Shown here: positions 44,051-56,954 of the stretch, in pieces
Position numbering within the stretch: the first letter of the stretch is position 1
Layout of the letters: the number at the start of each line of letters is the position of its first letter
Source: Emydura subglobosa
Lineage: Eukaryota > Chordata > Testudines > Chelidae
Direction of reading: 5' to 3'
NCBI GenBank assembly: GCA_007922225.1
Contig: ML679974.1
Coordinates: 4,205,105 to 4,269,104, forward strand
Length of the DNA: 64,000 nucleotides
Translations under genes and position numbers: made by a program
The notes under the pieces: generated by a model
What the model was told of the DNA's origin: nothing
The model's input: the letters and a program-made list of their open reading frames with translations, nothing else
The model's database searches: none

Positions 44051-44687
44051 AACAGGCCAATTATTTCCACTGAGATGCAGAGTATGGGCTGGGCAAACAA
44101 CAATTCTTTCTACCCAAAACTATAAGATTTTGTATACAGACATTATTTTTAGGAGCATTAAAACTGTAAAGCATGACTAATCAGCCACTTTACAACTGTT
44201 TGCTCTGACTACCGATTCAATTATAAAAAGCTTGAAAATGCCCAAATCTTTATGTATGTTCAGATTAGGGGCAAATTTTACACTGTAATACCCCATTCAT
44301 TGAAGTTATGGGGGTCAGACAGTATAACCACAGAATTTAGCCAGATGTATTCTGTGAACTCATTTCAGCTCACAAACCACTAAGATTACTTGATAAATAT
44401 TTCTCCCTCCCACAGTAAGATTTTCTTTTCGCTGTTGAAGATATTCTAAGGGGATCATGAATGCAGTCACTAGCAAAAGTGTAGACATCATAGTTTCTTG
44501 AGGAAAATACGTTGGAAATTACTTTTCTAATTACACAGTGCAGGACTCCTTTAAATAATGGAGTGTCCTCACATTACCCCGAACCACAGTTTTTTAAGAC
44601 CTTCAGTACCTATAGTTGTAAAACTGACATATTACTTTTAAAAATATGATAAGAAAGCCTTAGGACACACATGTAAATATATGTTAT

Positions 44688-44737
44688 TGTGTGTGTGTAT
44701 GCATGCGTATATATATATGTGCATGCACATGCATACA
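44688..44737. repeat. TG/TA/GCATGC alternating purine-pyrimidine tract
   Basis: TGTGTGTGTATGCATGCGTA continues into TATATATATGTGCATGCACATGCATAC, almost perfectly alternating purine-pyrimidine. Confidence 0.9.
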
Positions 44738-45093
44738 CCACGCAACATGATTATTAGAATGCAACGTGGTGAATGCTACTGAAGTGTTGGATTGAGTCAG
44801 CAGCATCTGTGATACAGATTGTAAAATGAATTACGGACCAATATATGCATCTTATTTTATTTGTTCTTAAAATCTCAGTTTTACACGTTTAGGTACCAAA
44901 TGCCTTACCAAACTTCATTGTTAGATGACAAATGGGTACAGAACTTTTCCTTCATGCTAAATTGTTTGCTCTTCCATTCCCAAAGCAACCCAGGAAAGCA
45001 TTATGTTAAAAGTTTATTCCCATATCAAGTTAAAGAATTGAGCAGCATTATCTGTGTTCATAAGAATAAGCCTGCAATATAATATGTGTCTGC

Positions 45094-45115
45094 AAAAAAA
45101 AAAAAAAAAAAAAAA
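45094..45115. repeat. A22 homopolymer
   Basis: Twenty-two consecutive A residues, followed by a G-rich stretch. No LINE or SINE body was recognised upstream. Confidence 0.95.
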
Positions 45116-46504
45116 GTGGGGGGAAGCGGGGAGGAGGAGGACAGGCAAAAGGGTAATGGAGAAAAATTAAAATGTCCTCTGTGTGTGTATTATATATACA
45201 CACATATAGGTATGTAAAGAGTTTAGTGTTTAGGATGTGGACTCTCTGTTATTGTTTTCACCAAATTCATTTGGCAGGAATAGAAAAGAAAGTGTGTAAA
45301 TGGCAAAGCTTTTGTCATTTTTATCCCTTCATATGCATTTGGCTAATGGAGCATAACATAAAGGCCTCCTCTTCATCAAGTGCCTAATCTTAGGCTCTTC
45401 TAAACCACAGATGACAAGAATGATTATGCTTTTTCTTCCCCAATTCTTAAATCTGGGTGTGCCATATTTGTGGCACTGCTGGCTGGCCTCTGTAAAAACT
45501 TATCTATGACCATACTTGCATTTCTCACACAGCAGCACAGGGAGGGGCTACTACATAATTATACCAGCCTACAAAAAGCTTATTCTATATATTAGAGCTC
45601 TTTTAAATGAATACCTATGTCTGTCAAGCCCCAACTGGAAATACTCGCCATCCCCTACTCCCAGAATAATACAGAAAAGGTTTGATTTATCATTTTGGTG
45701 CTCCCCATCTAAACAAGTGACAGACACTGACTCAGTTGAGGTCTGCAATAAACTAGCAGGGCAACACCTCACTGAAAGAGTTTAATAAATATTACAAGAA
45801 AACCAAATTACCAGTAATGGAGCTGTTTGAAAAAAACATTACTTGGAATATTTTTGTGAAGTGTGGCAAATTCTCTTAACTGTTAGTCAGGGGGTCACAT
45901 TATTTATCTATGATGAGGATTCAAATAATTGCTCATTTATTCATTAAAATGATCATGGATACTGAAAGTTTCATAAATGTTGTCACAAAAGAAAAGATGC
46001 AGGAAAATGAACGTGTGTTAGTTATTAATTGTCCTCTACTCACTTTCCTGATTAAAAAGTTACAAGTGATGATAAAGAAAAAAATATCATGCAGCAAATC
46101 ACATGAGAATGAACAGTTGCAGCCAATCAATCATTCACACATATATTCATATAAACAAATTAGCAAATACTTGCCAATACTGAAAACATACACAGAAACA
46201 GAAATTATTTGGTTTGCAAATAATTTTTAACAGAAAAAAGGACTTACTTATTTGACTGATATCATTAAGAAGCAATACACGATGGCATACAAAAACAGTG
46301 AAATGATGACAAAGCAAAAAATGCATCCAACTGCAACTCCCATTTCATTCCAGTTAGAACAAAGGGAAAAGTCACTTCCCAGCAAAATATTATTGGTGCA
46401 CAGGATGAGTGATCTTTCTTGCCTAGAGACCCTCCAGTTTGAGGGAAAATGTTATTGTCATTTGAAATCTTTTTACTATGGCTCCCCACATATCTCTAAT
46501 TAAT

Positions 46505-46690
46505 ATGTAAGAACAGCCATACTGAGTCATACCAATGACCCATCTAGCCCAGTATCCCGTCTTCCAACAGTGGCCAATGCCAAGTGCTTCTGAGGGAATG
46601 AACAGAATGAACAATTGTCGAGTGATCCATCCCCTGTCATCCACTCCCAGCTTCTGAACAAGGAACAGCTGCCTAACACTACCACAAAGA
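46505..46690 (+). mobile_element. Interspersed repeat fragment, CR1-related by wording
   Basis: GTAAGAACAGCCATACTGAG, CCCATCTAGCCCAGTATCCC and CAACAGTGGCCAATGCCAAG form a phrase set recognised from dispersed repeats of turtles and archosaurs. Family assignment is uncertain; no coding sequence is visible. Confidence 0.6.
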
Positions 46691-47435
46691 CAATCGTGAT
46701 GCTTTATCCCAAACAGGAGTCGCATCAGGAGACAATTCAGATCGAGCAGACTACCTTTTCATCTGCTCTTTTACTCTCACTCTCCTCCTGGCAGGTAGGA
46801 TAGCATCCCTGCCTACATCCTCAGAGAGAGATGAATCTCTTCTTCCTTAGTACACTCAGCAGAACACAAGAGCTCTGCTCCACTTCCTCATATCTCACTA
46901 CCAATCAGCACAACAGATGACCCCCCCTTCTCTACCTCAGCAGGAGTTGTGGGGAGAAAAGGCAAGTAAGAACCAGACAGACTTACACTTCTTTTTCTTT
47001 CTTCTCAGCTCATGTGCTAGATTAAGCCTAAGCTTCTAGAAGCTAGGTGGCTGCTCGCTTATGAGGCAAAGAGACTGTCCCTCAGAGAAGGTTGAGAAGG
47101 CAAGCACCCCAGTCCAGCAAGGGAGATTTTCTTCTCCCTGTGGAACAGAGGAGAATTTGCCGGCTGATGAACCACAGGAAATCACATTTATACAACATTA
47201 AACTTAGAAAACTGTTTTCCTACATAAACAAATTGCTCTTTTCTGAACATTCATCCACCTCCCTGCACTTTTCACATTTGGTAACTACACAGGCACATGA
47301 AGAAGGTAAGTTACTGACAGATATAGTTGTCTCAGCATTACAGGAGACTCTAATGTGCTCAGCCCATCTTTAACACTTCTGTGCAACATTCCAATTTTCC
47401 TTTCCTTTCCAAATACGTACCTTTAAATGTTTAAA
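46691..47435. other. No recognised features
   Basis: Nothing coding or repetitive was recognised. Confidence 0.4.
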
Positions 47436-48598
47436 TCATAGAAGATTAGAGTTGGAAGGGACCTCAGGAGGTCATCTAGTCCACCGCCCTGCTCAAAGCA
47501 GGATTAACCTCAGCTAAATCATCCCAGCCAGGGCTTTGTCAAGCCGCAGCTTAAAAACCCCTAAAGATGTAGATTCCACTAGGTAACCCATTCTAGTGCT
47601 TCACCACCCTCCTAGAGAAAAACTTTTTCCTAATATCTAATCTAGACCTCTCCCACTGCAACTTGAGACCATTGCTCCTTGTTCTGTCATCTGCTACCAT
47701 TGAGAACAGCCTAGCTCCTTTCAGATAGTTAAAGGCTGCTATCAAATCCACCCTCATTTTGCTCTTTTGCAGACTAAACAAGCTTAGTTCCTCTGCCTCT
47801 CCTCACATATCATCTGCTCCAGCCCCCTAATAATTTTTGTTGCCCTCCGCTGGACTTTCTCCAACTTGTCCACATCCTTTTTGTAGTGGGGGGCCCAAAA
47901 CTGGACACAACACTCCAAATGCCATCTCACCAATGCCGAATAGAGGGAATAATCACTTCCCCCGATCTGCTGGCAATGCTTCTACTAATGCAGTCCAATA
48001 TACTATTAGCCTTCTTGGCAACCAGGGCACACGGTTGACTCATATCCAGCTTCTTGTGCACTGTAACCCGCAGGTCCTTTTCTGTAGAACTGCTGCCTAG
48101 CCCATCAGTCCCCAGTCTGTAGCTGTGCATGAGATTCTTCTGTCCTAAGTGCAGGACTCTGCACTTGTCCTTGTTGAACCTCATCAGATTTCTTTTGGCC
48201 CAATCCTCCAATTTGTCTAGGTCACTCTATATCCTATTCCTACCCTCAAGCATATCTACTACTCCTCCCAGCTTAGTATCATCCACGAAATTGCTGAGGG
48301 TGCAATCATCAAGATGCCAAGCTGCCAACTAGACATCAAGCCATTGATTACTACCCGTTGAGCCTGATGACTTAGCCAGCTTTCTATCCACTTTATAGTC
48401 CATTCATCCAACCCATACTACTTTAACTTGCTGAGAAGAATACTGTGGGAAACCGAATAAAAAACTTGCTCAAGTCAAGGCATGTCACGTCCACTGCTTT
48501 CACCACATCCACAGAGCCAGTCATCTCTTCATAGAAGGCAATCGGGTTGGTCAGGCATGACTTGCCTTGGTGAATTCATGTTGACTGTTCCTTTCATT
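47436..48598 (-). pseudogene. CR1 LINE, 5'-truncated reverse transcriptase and 3' end
   Basis: The minus strand ends at 47436 with the CR1 3' hallmark (GACCTCCTGAGGTCCCTTCC, then TCTAATCTTCTATGA). Upstream are GLDEWTIKWIESWLSHQAQR (about 48340-48410), a damaged catalytic stretch VDDTKLGGVVDMLEGRNR near 48230-48290, LEDWAKRNLMRFNKDKCRVL (about 48150-48211), KDLRVTVHKKLDMSQPCALV and AKKANSILDCI (about 48010-48090). It starts with a CLTNLIAFYEEMT-like block near 48510-48570. Several stops and frameshifts. It belongs to a different CR1 lineage from the copy at 20.9 kb, judged by its distinct 3' wording. Confidence 0.9.
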
Positions 48599-49437
48599 CT
48601 AACTCTGTACAAAGGAGAAGAGTTGTTTAACATAGTACAATAGGTATAACTAGTACTAATGGGATGAAATTAGATAAAGCATTTAAACTAATATTTAGAG
48701 GAAATTTCCTAATAGAAATAGCCTCCCAGCTAAAAGCGTAGTGGCTTTGGCTAATAAAAAAATTGACTATACTAATCATAAGGATATACATTGCTTTAGA
48801 AAGGTGAGAGGCCAACTAGCATATGAGCTTTTCCATCCATAATATCTATAATTCTTTCAATTATGTAATAAAGAAGATTCTAGCTCTCTCATTTAGAGCT
48901 TGCAGGGAAAAGTGAGCTTCTGAGCCAAAAGAGAAGTCTTAGAGTCTGCTCTCACATTATTTATTATACAGGTATAAAACTCTACTAACTTCAAAGGCAT
49001 TAACCTTGATTTAAACTGATTTAAGTGAGAGAGAATCAAACTGTTGGTTTTCCTAAAGAAACATCCTGTTTAGATATTTTTTAAGAAAACTAGGTTTTGC
49101 ACAGTGTTCGTTGGATTTTGAAATATCACATTATGTGGTACAGGACAAAATTAATTTGCAATATCATTCTGGGACAACCCTGAGTTTGTACAAACAATAT
49201 TAATCTAAAAATAAACATTCAGTCGTATTTTATTTGCATCTATTGTAGTGGAAGGTGAAGAGCAAGTGTCAGGAAGTGATTTTGCTTCTCTAGGATTTAT
49301 TTGGGCTCATGTTACCCATTTTAGGCTTCTTCTAATTCCCTTTTACAACAGATTCTTTAAATGTTTGTCATGTTTATTTTAAGTTCCAAAAATGTTTGGG
49401 CCTAGACATTATATACAAAATGTATGAATTACACAGA
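48599..49437. other. AT-rich, no recognised features
   Basis: No gene or repeat was recognised. Confidence 0.4.
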
Positions 49438-49718
49438 GGCCTGGTCTACACTTACTGGGAAATTTGGTGGCAGTTGACAGGAGATACGCAAGCTACATGG
49501 AGTATTCTCCTGTCGACTTCCTAACTTCTACTTACCATAGCGTCTTCACTTTACTGATGGGAAATGCACTCCCATCAGCACAGCATTACTTTTTTTCCGG
49601 GGGTGGATTTATTAAATTGACTTCCGGATCAATGGAGTGGGTCTCCACTTCCACTCAGTCAATTTCAAAGAACTGATCTGACGGGGGCAAATTCGCCGCT
49701 GTCAGTGAAGACATACCC
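49438..49718 (-). mobile_element. Harbinger-type MITE, family M, copy 2 (inverted)
   Basis: Starts GGCCTGGTCTACACTTACTG and ends GTGAAGACATACCC. Read on -, it shares with the other copies GGCGAATTTGCCCCC-type sequence, an AAGTCAATTT/CACTCAGTC block and the TAGCTTGCGTATCTCC region. The middle AGCGTCTTCACT is diverged. Confidence 0.72.
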
Positions 49719-50725
49719 TGAGTAATCCTTACCACAGAGCGCTCCTAACTTCAGGCCAAACAATGCCTATCAAATTAAGTAGCAAGAATAAAGCAGCAGG
49801 AGGAAGTTTTGGCTGACAATTAGTTGGTTGGGTACCCACGAGAAAAAGGTAATTCTATTAGCAGCACGTACTTTGTCACAGCAGGTACCCTGCTACCTAT
49901 ATATCTGTATCGAAAACAAGGAAAAGATTAAAATGCAGTTTTATTTTGAAAGCAGGATGTCCCTTTAATAATTATATTCAGACAAAGCCAATAAGGAAGT
50001 CTGCTAATATCATGCCCTGCCTCAGGTATATACTAACTAATATTATATATTTCAGATAACATGTTTAAATTCCTCAGACAAGATACAGACAGACTTAACA
50101 TCCTTCCTAGGTAAAAGCTGCCCAGTTGTAGTGTCTTTTAATTTATTTCTCTATTCTCCCTTTTGCATTTGTGGAATTGTCATTCATTTGTGCTGGTTGA
50201 TATGATGTGTATTTGCTTAGTAATCAGAACATTCTTCAGACGCTTCAAATTGTGCTCATTCTTTCAATTCTATTCCTCCTGTAAACAGCGCTGCATTGAA
50301 AATTATGAAAATATTTTCTCCTTCTCATATAAAACTAAGTAATTACATAGCAATTTTAACTTAATTTACATGTCTGAGCTCTGCCTCCTGTGCATTTATT
50401 TGCTTCAAGGGCTCTCCTATAGATACAAGAAAATAAAGCATTTTTACTGACGATAAATAGTACTGAGCAAAGGAAAGCCTATTATTTCAGTCAGTTAGTG
50501 GTTCCTATTTACCTGCAACATACAACATTTAACTACTGTTTAAAATAAAATAACAAATATTGAAAATATCAGTCTGCTGTGCTACCAGCAAGGAGACCAG
50601 AATTCAGAAATGAGCTGAAGACCTCAGGCCTCGAGGATTAATGATGGTTGAACCTCAAATGGTTCAGAGTTTCGTTTTGGTTCAGATAAGCATACAGGTG
50701 CTTATCCGAACTATTTGAAATTAGG
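49719..50725. other. AT-rich, no recognised features
   Basis: Nothing recognised. Confidence 0.4.
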
Positions 50726-50839
50726 ATTTTCAAAAGCCCTCAGCATTGGCCTCTCTCTGCATCCAGTGAAGTTGATCCTAAAATTCTTGTTGACTTCAAT
50801 GGAAGCAGAGTTAGGCCAATGCTGAGCATTTCTAAAAAT
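50726..50839. mobile_element. Hairpin MITE, about 115 bp
   Basis: The left arm contains CCCTCAGCATTGGCCT and the right arm AGGCCAATGCTGAGCATT, pairing over about 27 bp. The loop contains TTGACTTCAATGGAAGCAGA. Confidence 0.7.
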
Positions 50840-51014
50840 TCCAGCTGGAAAATCTTAACTGTAAATCTGGATTGGAAATCTCATGAGAACAAGCTTTTTC
50901 TATGAAGGCCAAGATTTTTTTTAAGAAGGTATCTAAAAAGTTAGTCTCCTAAATATTTAAGAATGGTGAAAGAATGCTGAGAGCCAGCAGCTGACCCAAC
51001 ACTCTGGTCACTTG

Positions 51015-51312
51015 GAGTATGTCTACATAGTAACAAAACACCTGTGGCACGCCCATGTCAGCTGAGTCGGACTTGCAGGACTCAGGCTGCAGGGCTAATG
51101 GTTGAGGCTTTGGCTGCAGAGCTATAAAATTGCAGTGTGGATGTTTGGGGTCAGGCTGCAGCCCGAGCTCCAAGACCTTCCTCCCACACAGGGTCCTGGG
51201 TCCTGAGGTTCTAGACCAAGCCCAAACATCTACACTGCAATTTTATAGCCCTGCAGCCCAAGCCAGCTGACGTAGGCCAGCTGAGGTGTTTTATTGTAGA
51301 GTAGACATACCC
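51015..51312. mobile_element. Fold-back DNA element with TTG flanks
   Basis: Inverted ends GAGTATGTCTACATAGTAAC and GGGTATGTCTACTCTACAAT (other strand) are flanked by TTG on both sides (51012-51014, 51313-51315). Long inner arms also pair: GCAGGGCTAATGG / GAGCTATAAAATTGCAGTGT against ACACTGCAATTTTATAGCCC. About 298 bp, no ORF. Confidence 0.75.
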
Positions 51313-51694
51313 TTGGCACTAACTAGTCCCCTCAGAGAAGCCGTGATTAAGAGGTGGAATACTCAGTTACATAATCAGTTTGTGGGCTGGTGAGCTAAGA
51401 GGCTAATTATCCCATCAGATGGGAAGATGGTTAAAAACACAGGAAGGAAGTGTAAAGGAAGGAGAGAAAACTAGCAGAGCCTAGGGAAGCAAGATCTCCA
51501 TCTAGTGAAATCGCTTCCTCTTGCTCTCTCTTTCCCTGGAGAAAGGGCTGAGGAATGAAGGATATCATAGGTAGAAGTGCAGCATGGCAGTTGCGATGGT
51601 AGGTTGGAGGAGAGAATAAATAAAAACTCATGGAGGTGCTGACCATCATGAAGCATCAGAGACTGTTTGGTGAGAGAGTAGCCTCTCCTGTTAC

Positions 51695-51817
51695 AGGCAC
51701 CTAAATAAATTGTCTGATTTTCAGAGGTGTTAATTGTCTAGTAGCTCCCACTGACAATAGTGGGAGCTGCTGGATGCTCAGTACTATTGAAAATTGGACC
51801 ACTTATTTAGGAGCTTA
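51695..51817. mobile_element. Hairpin MITE, about 120 bp
   Basis: CACCTAAATAAATTGTCTGA and GATTTTCAGAG at the left mirror GAAAATTGGACCACTTATTT at the right. The centre is the palindrome AGCTCCCACTGACAATAGTG followed by GGAGCT. Confidence 0.7.
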
Positions 51818-54800
51818 ATTTTGGCTAAGATCTCCAGAACTTCTGATTCATCTCCTGCACAAGACACTAAGAGAACACAGTTTTTCTTGTATTATTTTAG
51901 CATTTCTGATCCAGTTCTGGCTAGAAATGAAGAGTAGCAAAATACTACCTAAGTGTTTCTGTACTGTGGAAAATGTTTGCTTAGAGATCAGCTATAGAAA
52001 TGGGCAAAGGTTGACAGCATTCAATGACTGTTAAATTTTCTGAACTGGTTCTCTATTTCTATTGTGGATGACCAATTTGTGTCACAAGAACACAGATGTT
52101 GATTCTTAGAAGAGATATAAAAGAGAACTGGTCTTGACTCATCACCTCACAGCAAGTGGAACAATTCCCATATTTTTCAACCTAATTCCCCACAGTTTCA
52201 ATTAAAATAGGTGTTATAAACACATTTTTCCTACTGTCATGCATTTATCATAAAAATCCTTAGAGAAAGCAAGACAGTACTGGAGGTAAACAGGAAAACA
52301 ATCTGAAGTATGAAAGGGAAAAAAGTGATAAGAAATCTATGTAAAAAGCTAAAGAAATACTGTATAGTTTTCAGTTCATCTTTATGGCTCTAGCTTTTCC
52401 AGTCCCATAAATGATGTCAAGTTGCTAAAACTGTGAGCAGTGAAAATATAGCAAGCCCACTAGCCATATAAGCTAGCTAAAGTACAATTGAGAGTTGGTC
52501 AGTTGGCCTTGTGTGTCATTTGAGACACACAGAATTAATTTGAGGCTTCACTTCCATTCTGTTCTATGTAGTTTCTCATATTGTCCTCCTCATTATAGCA
52601 TCTGAATGCCTCCCAGCAGTGCATCAGTTTCCCCTTTGTAAAATGGGGATAATGATACTTACCTTATTTGTAAAGTGCTTCAAGATCTACTGTTAAAGGC
52701 ACTACAAAGGAGTTAAATAATAATAGCTATTATTAAGAGATATGACTAACAGCCGTAGGCTTGTAAGGCTTGGGAGTGTTAGAAAAACACTACTTGACAT
52801 CTAGAACAAGGGGACACAGAATGTATGCTTGCTCTGCAGTAACCCCACCATGACTGAACAATTGTAGTATTAAAAAAGGAGTCTCATCCAGAAGTGGGCC
52901 AAAGGAAATTAAATGCAACAGGAAGCCTTGAGGGAGAGAGGCTCAAAAGGGAGCCTGTCCTACAGAAGACATAGGGACAATTCCTTTATTGAAGATATAG
53001 GGGAAGGAGGAAGATAATTTAAGGGGGCTAGAATATTTTACATTGCTTCTCCCTCCACCCCACCTTGAAATTGTTTAAATAAAGGAATTTTGAAAGCACG
53101 AAAGCACCACAGCTTGGAAGAAACGTGCCTGAATTTGTAGCAGTACAAAATGTACCCAAGCAACCTTCACATTTATTGAAGGTTTATGTGTAGCTATTTC
53201 TCAGTATGTGAAGATCTTATCAAACCCTACTAAAGATCACAACCAGATAACCTTGGGGATGAAGTGGAAATCATCTTTTCAATTTTCTAAGAGATAATTG
53301 AGGAATAATTTTAGCTTTATGTCTTTTTTAAAAAGTTGTTACACCTTGTGGAAAAGCAGTGCCATTCCTACAGTCCCAGAACTTGAAGTCACACCTAAAA
53401 ATCCATGAAAAGGTTTTAGATTTATTAAATACGCAGCTGAATCATGCAAGGAAAGATTCAGTCTTTGCTCTTAGAACAATGCTACTTTCTTACATATATA
53501 GAAATGTATCAGTTTGATAATAAAAATATATCTGGGTAAAATACTTCATCTCCCATTTTTCATTATCCTCATACTCTTCCTCCTGTTGAATACGTAGGAT
53601 TGGAAGGATTTGATTTTTATTGGTAACTATTGTAAATATCAATTTCACTGTACACACAAATTAAAAACAATAACAATCTATATTTACAGATAAACTAAGT
53701 AATAAAAAGGCTGCTTGTGACCTTATTAGGATTTGATTTGAGAATATTTACTTTATATAGTTTGAGATGTAAACTCACAATTTATATTTTAACAGTTATA
53801 AAGCTTTAACGTCTTGAATCTCCGCATCTATTGTCATTACATAATTATCGGACCCCTCCCCCACATAATTCTACATAATTGTTAAAATTTAAATTGATAA
53901 AAATTGGAAAAAATCCTTATAAACAATAATTGATATGGGCCATTGAAATCATAAAAAAAATTCAAAAATTGAATTCTGCGAAACCTATGTATATCACATT
54001 GCTATGAAGCTCTTATGTGCAGCAAGATTTACTAGCTGGATCTCTTAGGTTGAACTTTCATCTTTCTACTAATAGGAAGATAAAATACAGGGGGGAAAAT
54101 TAAAACAAAAATTATTCACTTAGTTCATATTTGGTGAATGAGTCTCAACAGGCAATCAGACATTGATGGATAGGAACCACCATTCCCCAAGAATTCTTAT
54201 GTCCTCCTATAATGCTGATTAGACTTTTCAAAATATCTAAGATTTGGTATTTTAAACAGGCAAGAGCATTTTATAATAGGGAGAGGAAAACATAACATTA
54301 TCCCGTGTAAGAAAATAATGCAGAGATGAGGGAAAGCTCAGCTATGAATCATAATAGATTGCTAACTAACCTTGCAGCATATTCTTCCAGCCAACCAAAT
54401 ATATAAAGGACAAAGCTTATAGGGTTTCTCTATTTGTTCAAGCTAAAACATTCATGAGCCTGCAGTTCTAAACACAATAGCAAGCTAGCTCCTGGAGACA
54501 CAGCCTTGATGCTCTGCAGGGACATTCCATTCTAAACTGACACATTTCATTACAGTTTCACAGTATTTACAGGTCATTTGGGGCATATTTAGGGCTCAGC
54601 TGTTGAAGCTGATCAAGTATTGGTGGTAGAATAATATATATTTTACACTATCCTGTGGAAAAGAAGATGGATTTTTCACACTGCTTTGTTTCTAAATGTT
54701 CTTAAAGTTCCAAACAAAAGAAAAAATTGCAGCGAAAAATAAGGTATGAGGGGGGAGATTGTCATCTTTCCAGCTACAACTGGGTCAAAAGGCGCTCAGA

Positions 54801-55636
54801 TTTCACAGCGACAAACAAACTATAAAAATGAGAGAAGGGAGTCTGTAAAGCATATTAGAGACTGTTAGTCAAATATACACAAAATAATATTAGGAAAATG
54901 AATATATATTGTTAGAAAATATAAATGAATTTTTGTTTTTATATGTGTTTATGCAGACACAGAACTTCGGATTTTGCTGATGAGAAAACTAGTTTGTGTG
55001 TTATCGATAAAATTCTTGGCCTATGCAGATAACAGGGTAAAGCAGAGAGATAGGAGAGAGATGTTACCTTTGCAATAGATCAGGTGTACACCCCCCAATA
55101 AGACAAGCTTACAAAAACAGACCAGTAAGAAGAAGAATAACCTGCTGTAAGATAAGGACAATTGCATGGAGCCAGTGGGAGTGACAGCAAAGAACAGATG
55201 CGTTAGGAACCAGATGGATAAAACCATGTTTTAGTAGAATAAGCACCAAAAAAAGTATTAATTTAGGTAAGTTATTGTGATCTATGCATGAAACTGTTTT
55301 AATTAGGGGTTTAGAATGGAATGTATTTTAATAAGGGCACAGGTGAGGTAATTTGGTGAATTGAGTTTGCATACAAGATATGGAACACAAGATAAAAGAC
55401 AGATGATTTACAATAAAAAAGTGGAGAAGACAAAGGGGAAGAATAGCCAGAAACAACAGAGACCAGAGATTTGAAAAGAATCACCTTATCCTCAAAAGGA
55501 GGAAACTTGATCATTTACTTTTCTTGCCTAACCTGTTTTTTAACATACGATAGACAAGATTTTCAGTAATCCACATCATATTTGACTTGGCTGTCTGGGT
55601 AGAAGCAAGAGGCATGGATAGCTTTAAGGGAACTAT
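51818..55636. other. Long AT-rich stretch without recognised genes
   Basis: Apart from the MIR fragment at 52618-52735, nothing was recognised. The stretch from 53.4 to 54.1 kb is especially AT-rich. No exon-like pattern was found. Confidence 0.4.
52618..52735 (-). mobile_element. MIR/CORE-type SINE fragment
   Basis: On - it reads AGATCTTGAAGCACTTTACA, AATAAGGTAAGTATCATTAT and CCCCATTTTACAAAGGGGAA, the central block of a MIR-like SINE. Confidence 0.75.
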
Positions 55637-55930
55637 GGGTATGTCTTCACTGATGGTGGCAAATTCGCCACGGTCAGATCCATCTATCCAGATTGAGCGG
55701 GTCTTTACTGCCGCACAATCGATCGATCCAGAGGTCGATTCAATTAATCCACCTCCTCAAAAGGCATAGCGCTGCATCGACAGGTACATAGTTCCCATCG
55801 GCACAGTGTAGTAGAGATGGCGTGCAGAAGAAGATTTAGGAAGTTGACATAAGTTACGCAAGCTACTCTGTATAGCTTGTGTAACTCCCATCGACTACCG
55901 CCAAATTTCCCTGTAAGTATAGACCAGGCC
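55637..55930 (+). mobile_element. Harbinger-type MITE, family M, copy 3
   Basis: Starts GGGTATGTCTTCACTGATGG and ends GTATAGACCAGGCC. Shares GGCAAATTCGCCACGGTCAG, CATAGCGCTGCATCGACAGG, AAGTTACGCAAGCTACTCTG and AACTCCCATCGAC with the copies at 33.5 and 49.4 kb. Confidence 0.75.
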
Positions 55931-56039
55931 TGTGTTTTTGTCTTCTAAATAACTGGTCTGGTGATCAGACGCTGTTTGTTGCTGGCTTGGTATATCTTAT
56001 GGAAGAAAAACCGCTAGTACTGGGGGTCTGCCTGCCCTC

Positions 56040-56300
56040 TTCTTTGCAGTTTTACCCTGTTTAAGCTATCTCAGCGTGGCTTCCCTAGAGGCCAACATCA
56101 CATATATCCAGGGATTAGCTCTTTTTGCCACACCTTTGTACTGGGAGATCATGTTCAGTTGCTTGTCCACTATGACCCATAAATCTTTTACAGAATCTCT
56201 GCTTTCCAGGATATAGCTGCCCATTCTGAAGGTATGGCCTGCTTTTCTTGTTCCTAATAAGGCCTCTTTATACTGTGAATGATTTGGAGACAATAGCCAT
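56040..56300 (-). pseudogene. CR1-type reverse transcriptase fragment
   Basis: The minus frame 56066-56293 includes FRMGSYILESRDSVKDLW, VIVDKQLNMISQY and GVAKRANPWIYV. This is the conserved segment after the catalytic motif in CR1-type LINEs (consensus KDLGVxVDxKLxMSxQ...AKKANxxLG). The frame stays open for 75 codons but lacks every other part of the protein. Confidence 0.75.
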
Positions 56301-56584
56301 TCAATAAAAGGCCATTATCTCATCTGATATGCTGTTGATTCAATTAAATTATTCTCTAGCTTTATAATTAGTTTCAGGAAGTTACTGCTATTCCAGCTCT
56401 TTATATATGACATTCAGACACCACAACAACTGCTAGAAGATCAGTTAATTTGACTGGAAAATACTATTTTGAATTTATTATCGCATAAGCAAATAGCATG
56501 TCTCCTCATTCCCCCACTGCCAATCAGAAACAGTTTGCGAAAGTGGCAGCAACAAACATTGACTCAGATCATAATAGGTCACAT

Positions 56585-56634
56585 TACACACACACACACG
56601 CACGCACGCGCACACACACGCACACACACACACG
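56585..56634. repeat. CA/CG microsatellite
   Basis: An alternating (CA)n tract interspersed with CG dinucleotides. Confidence 0.97.
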
Positions 56635-56954
56635 CCTGGAATGCATTGGAAGACACAAAACATCAGGAGAAACCTTAGCGCCTTAAGCAACGCTAACTAC
56701 ATACCTGTGGAGTGTTATACCTCTTATAAATCGATAGAATGACTCAAGTATAAAAAAAAATACAGTTGCAGCCAGCAAGGAGCTTCATCAAGAGAATATA
56801 TTTATAAGAAAATAAAATGAATCAATATATTTTAAGCCAGAAAAACTCCCCAGCTCAGGATTCAGCTCAGGCCTATGAACACTAGTGTGGAGTCATTGCA
56901 TCCCAAAGGCACTCTCCCCCCCTCTGCCTCCCAAGCAGCCAACTTAATTTTTTT

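Larger units (their letters stand above)
44061..46500. other. AT-rich, no recognised genes
   Basis: Holds microsatellites (44688-44737, 45094-45115 and a TG/TA tract at about 45181-45210). A MITE-like loop phrase (ATTCATTGAAGTTATGGGGG) lies near 44294. Open frames here are AT-rich chance ORFs. Confidence 0.4.

Noticed and set aside
45094..45115. Poly(A) tail of a processed pseudogene
   Set aside because: No gene-like or retroelement sequence was recognised upstream and no target-site duplication was seen; treated as a simple A tract.
45910..46230. 106-codon open frame on +
   Set aside because: AT-rich composition (Lys, Ile, Asn) and no domain; expected by chance in this region.
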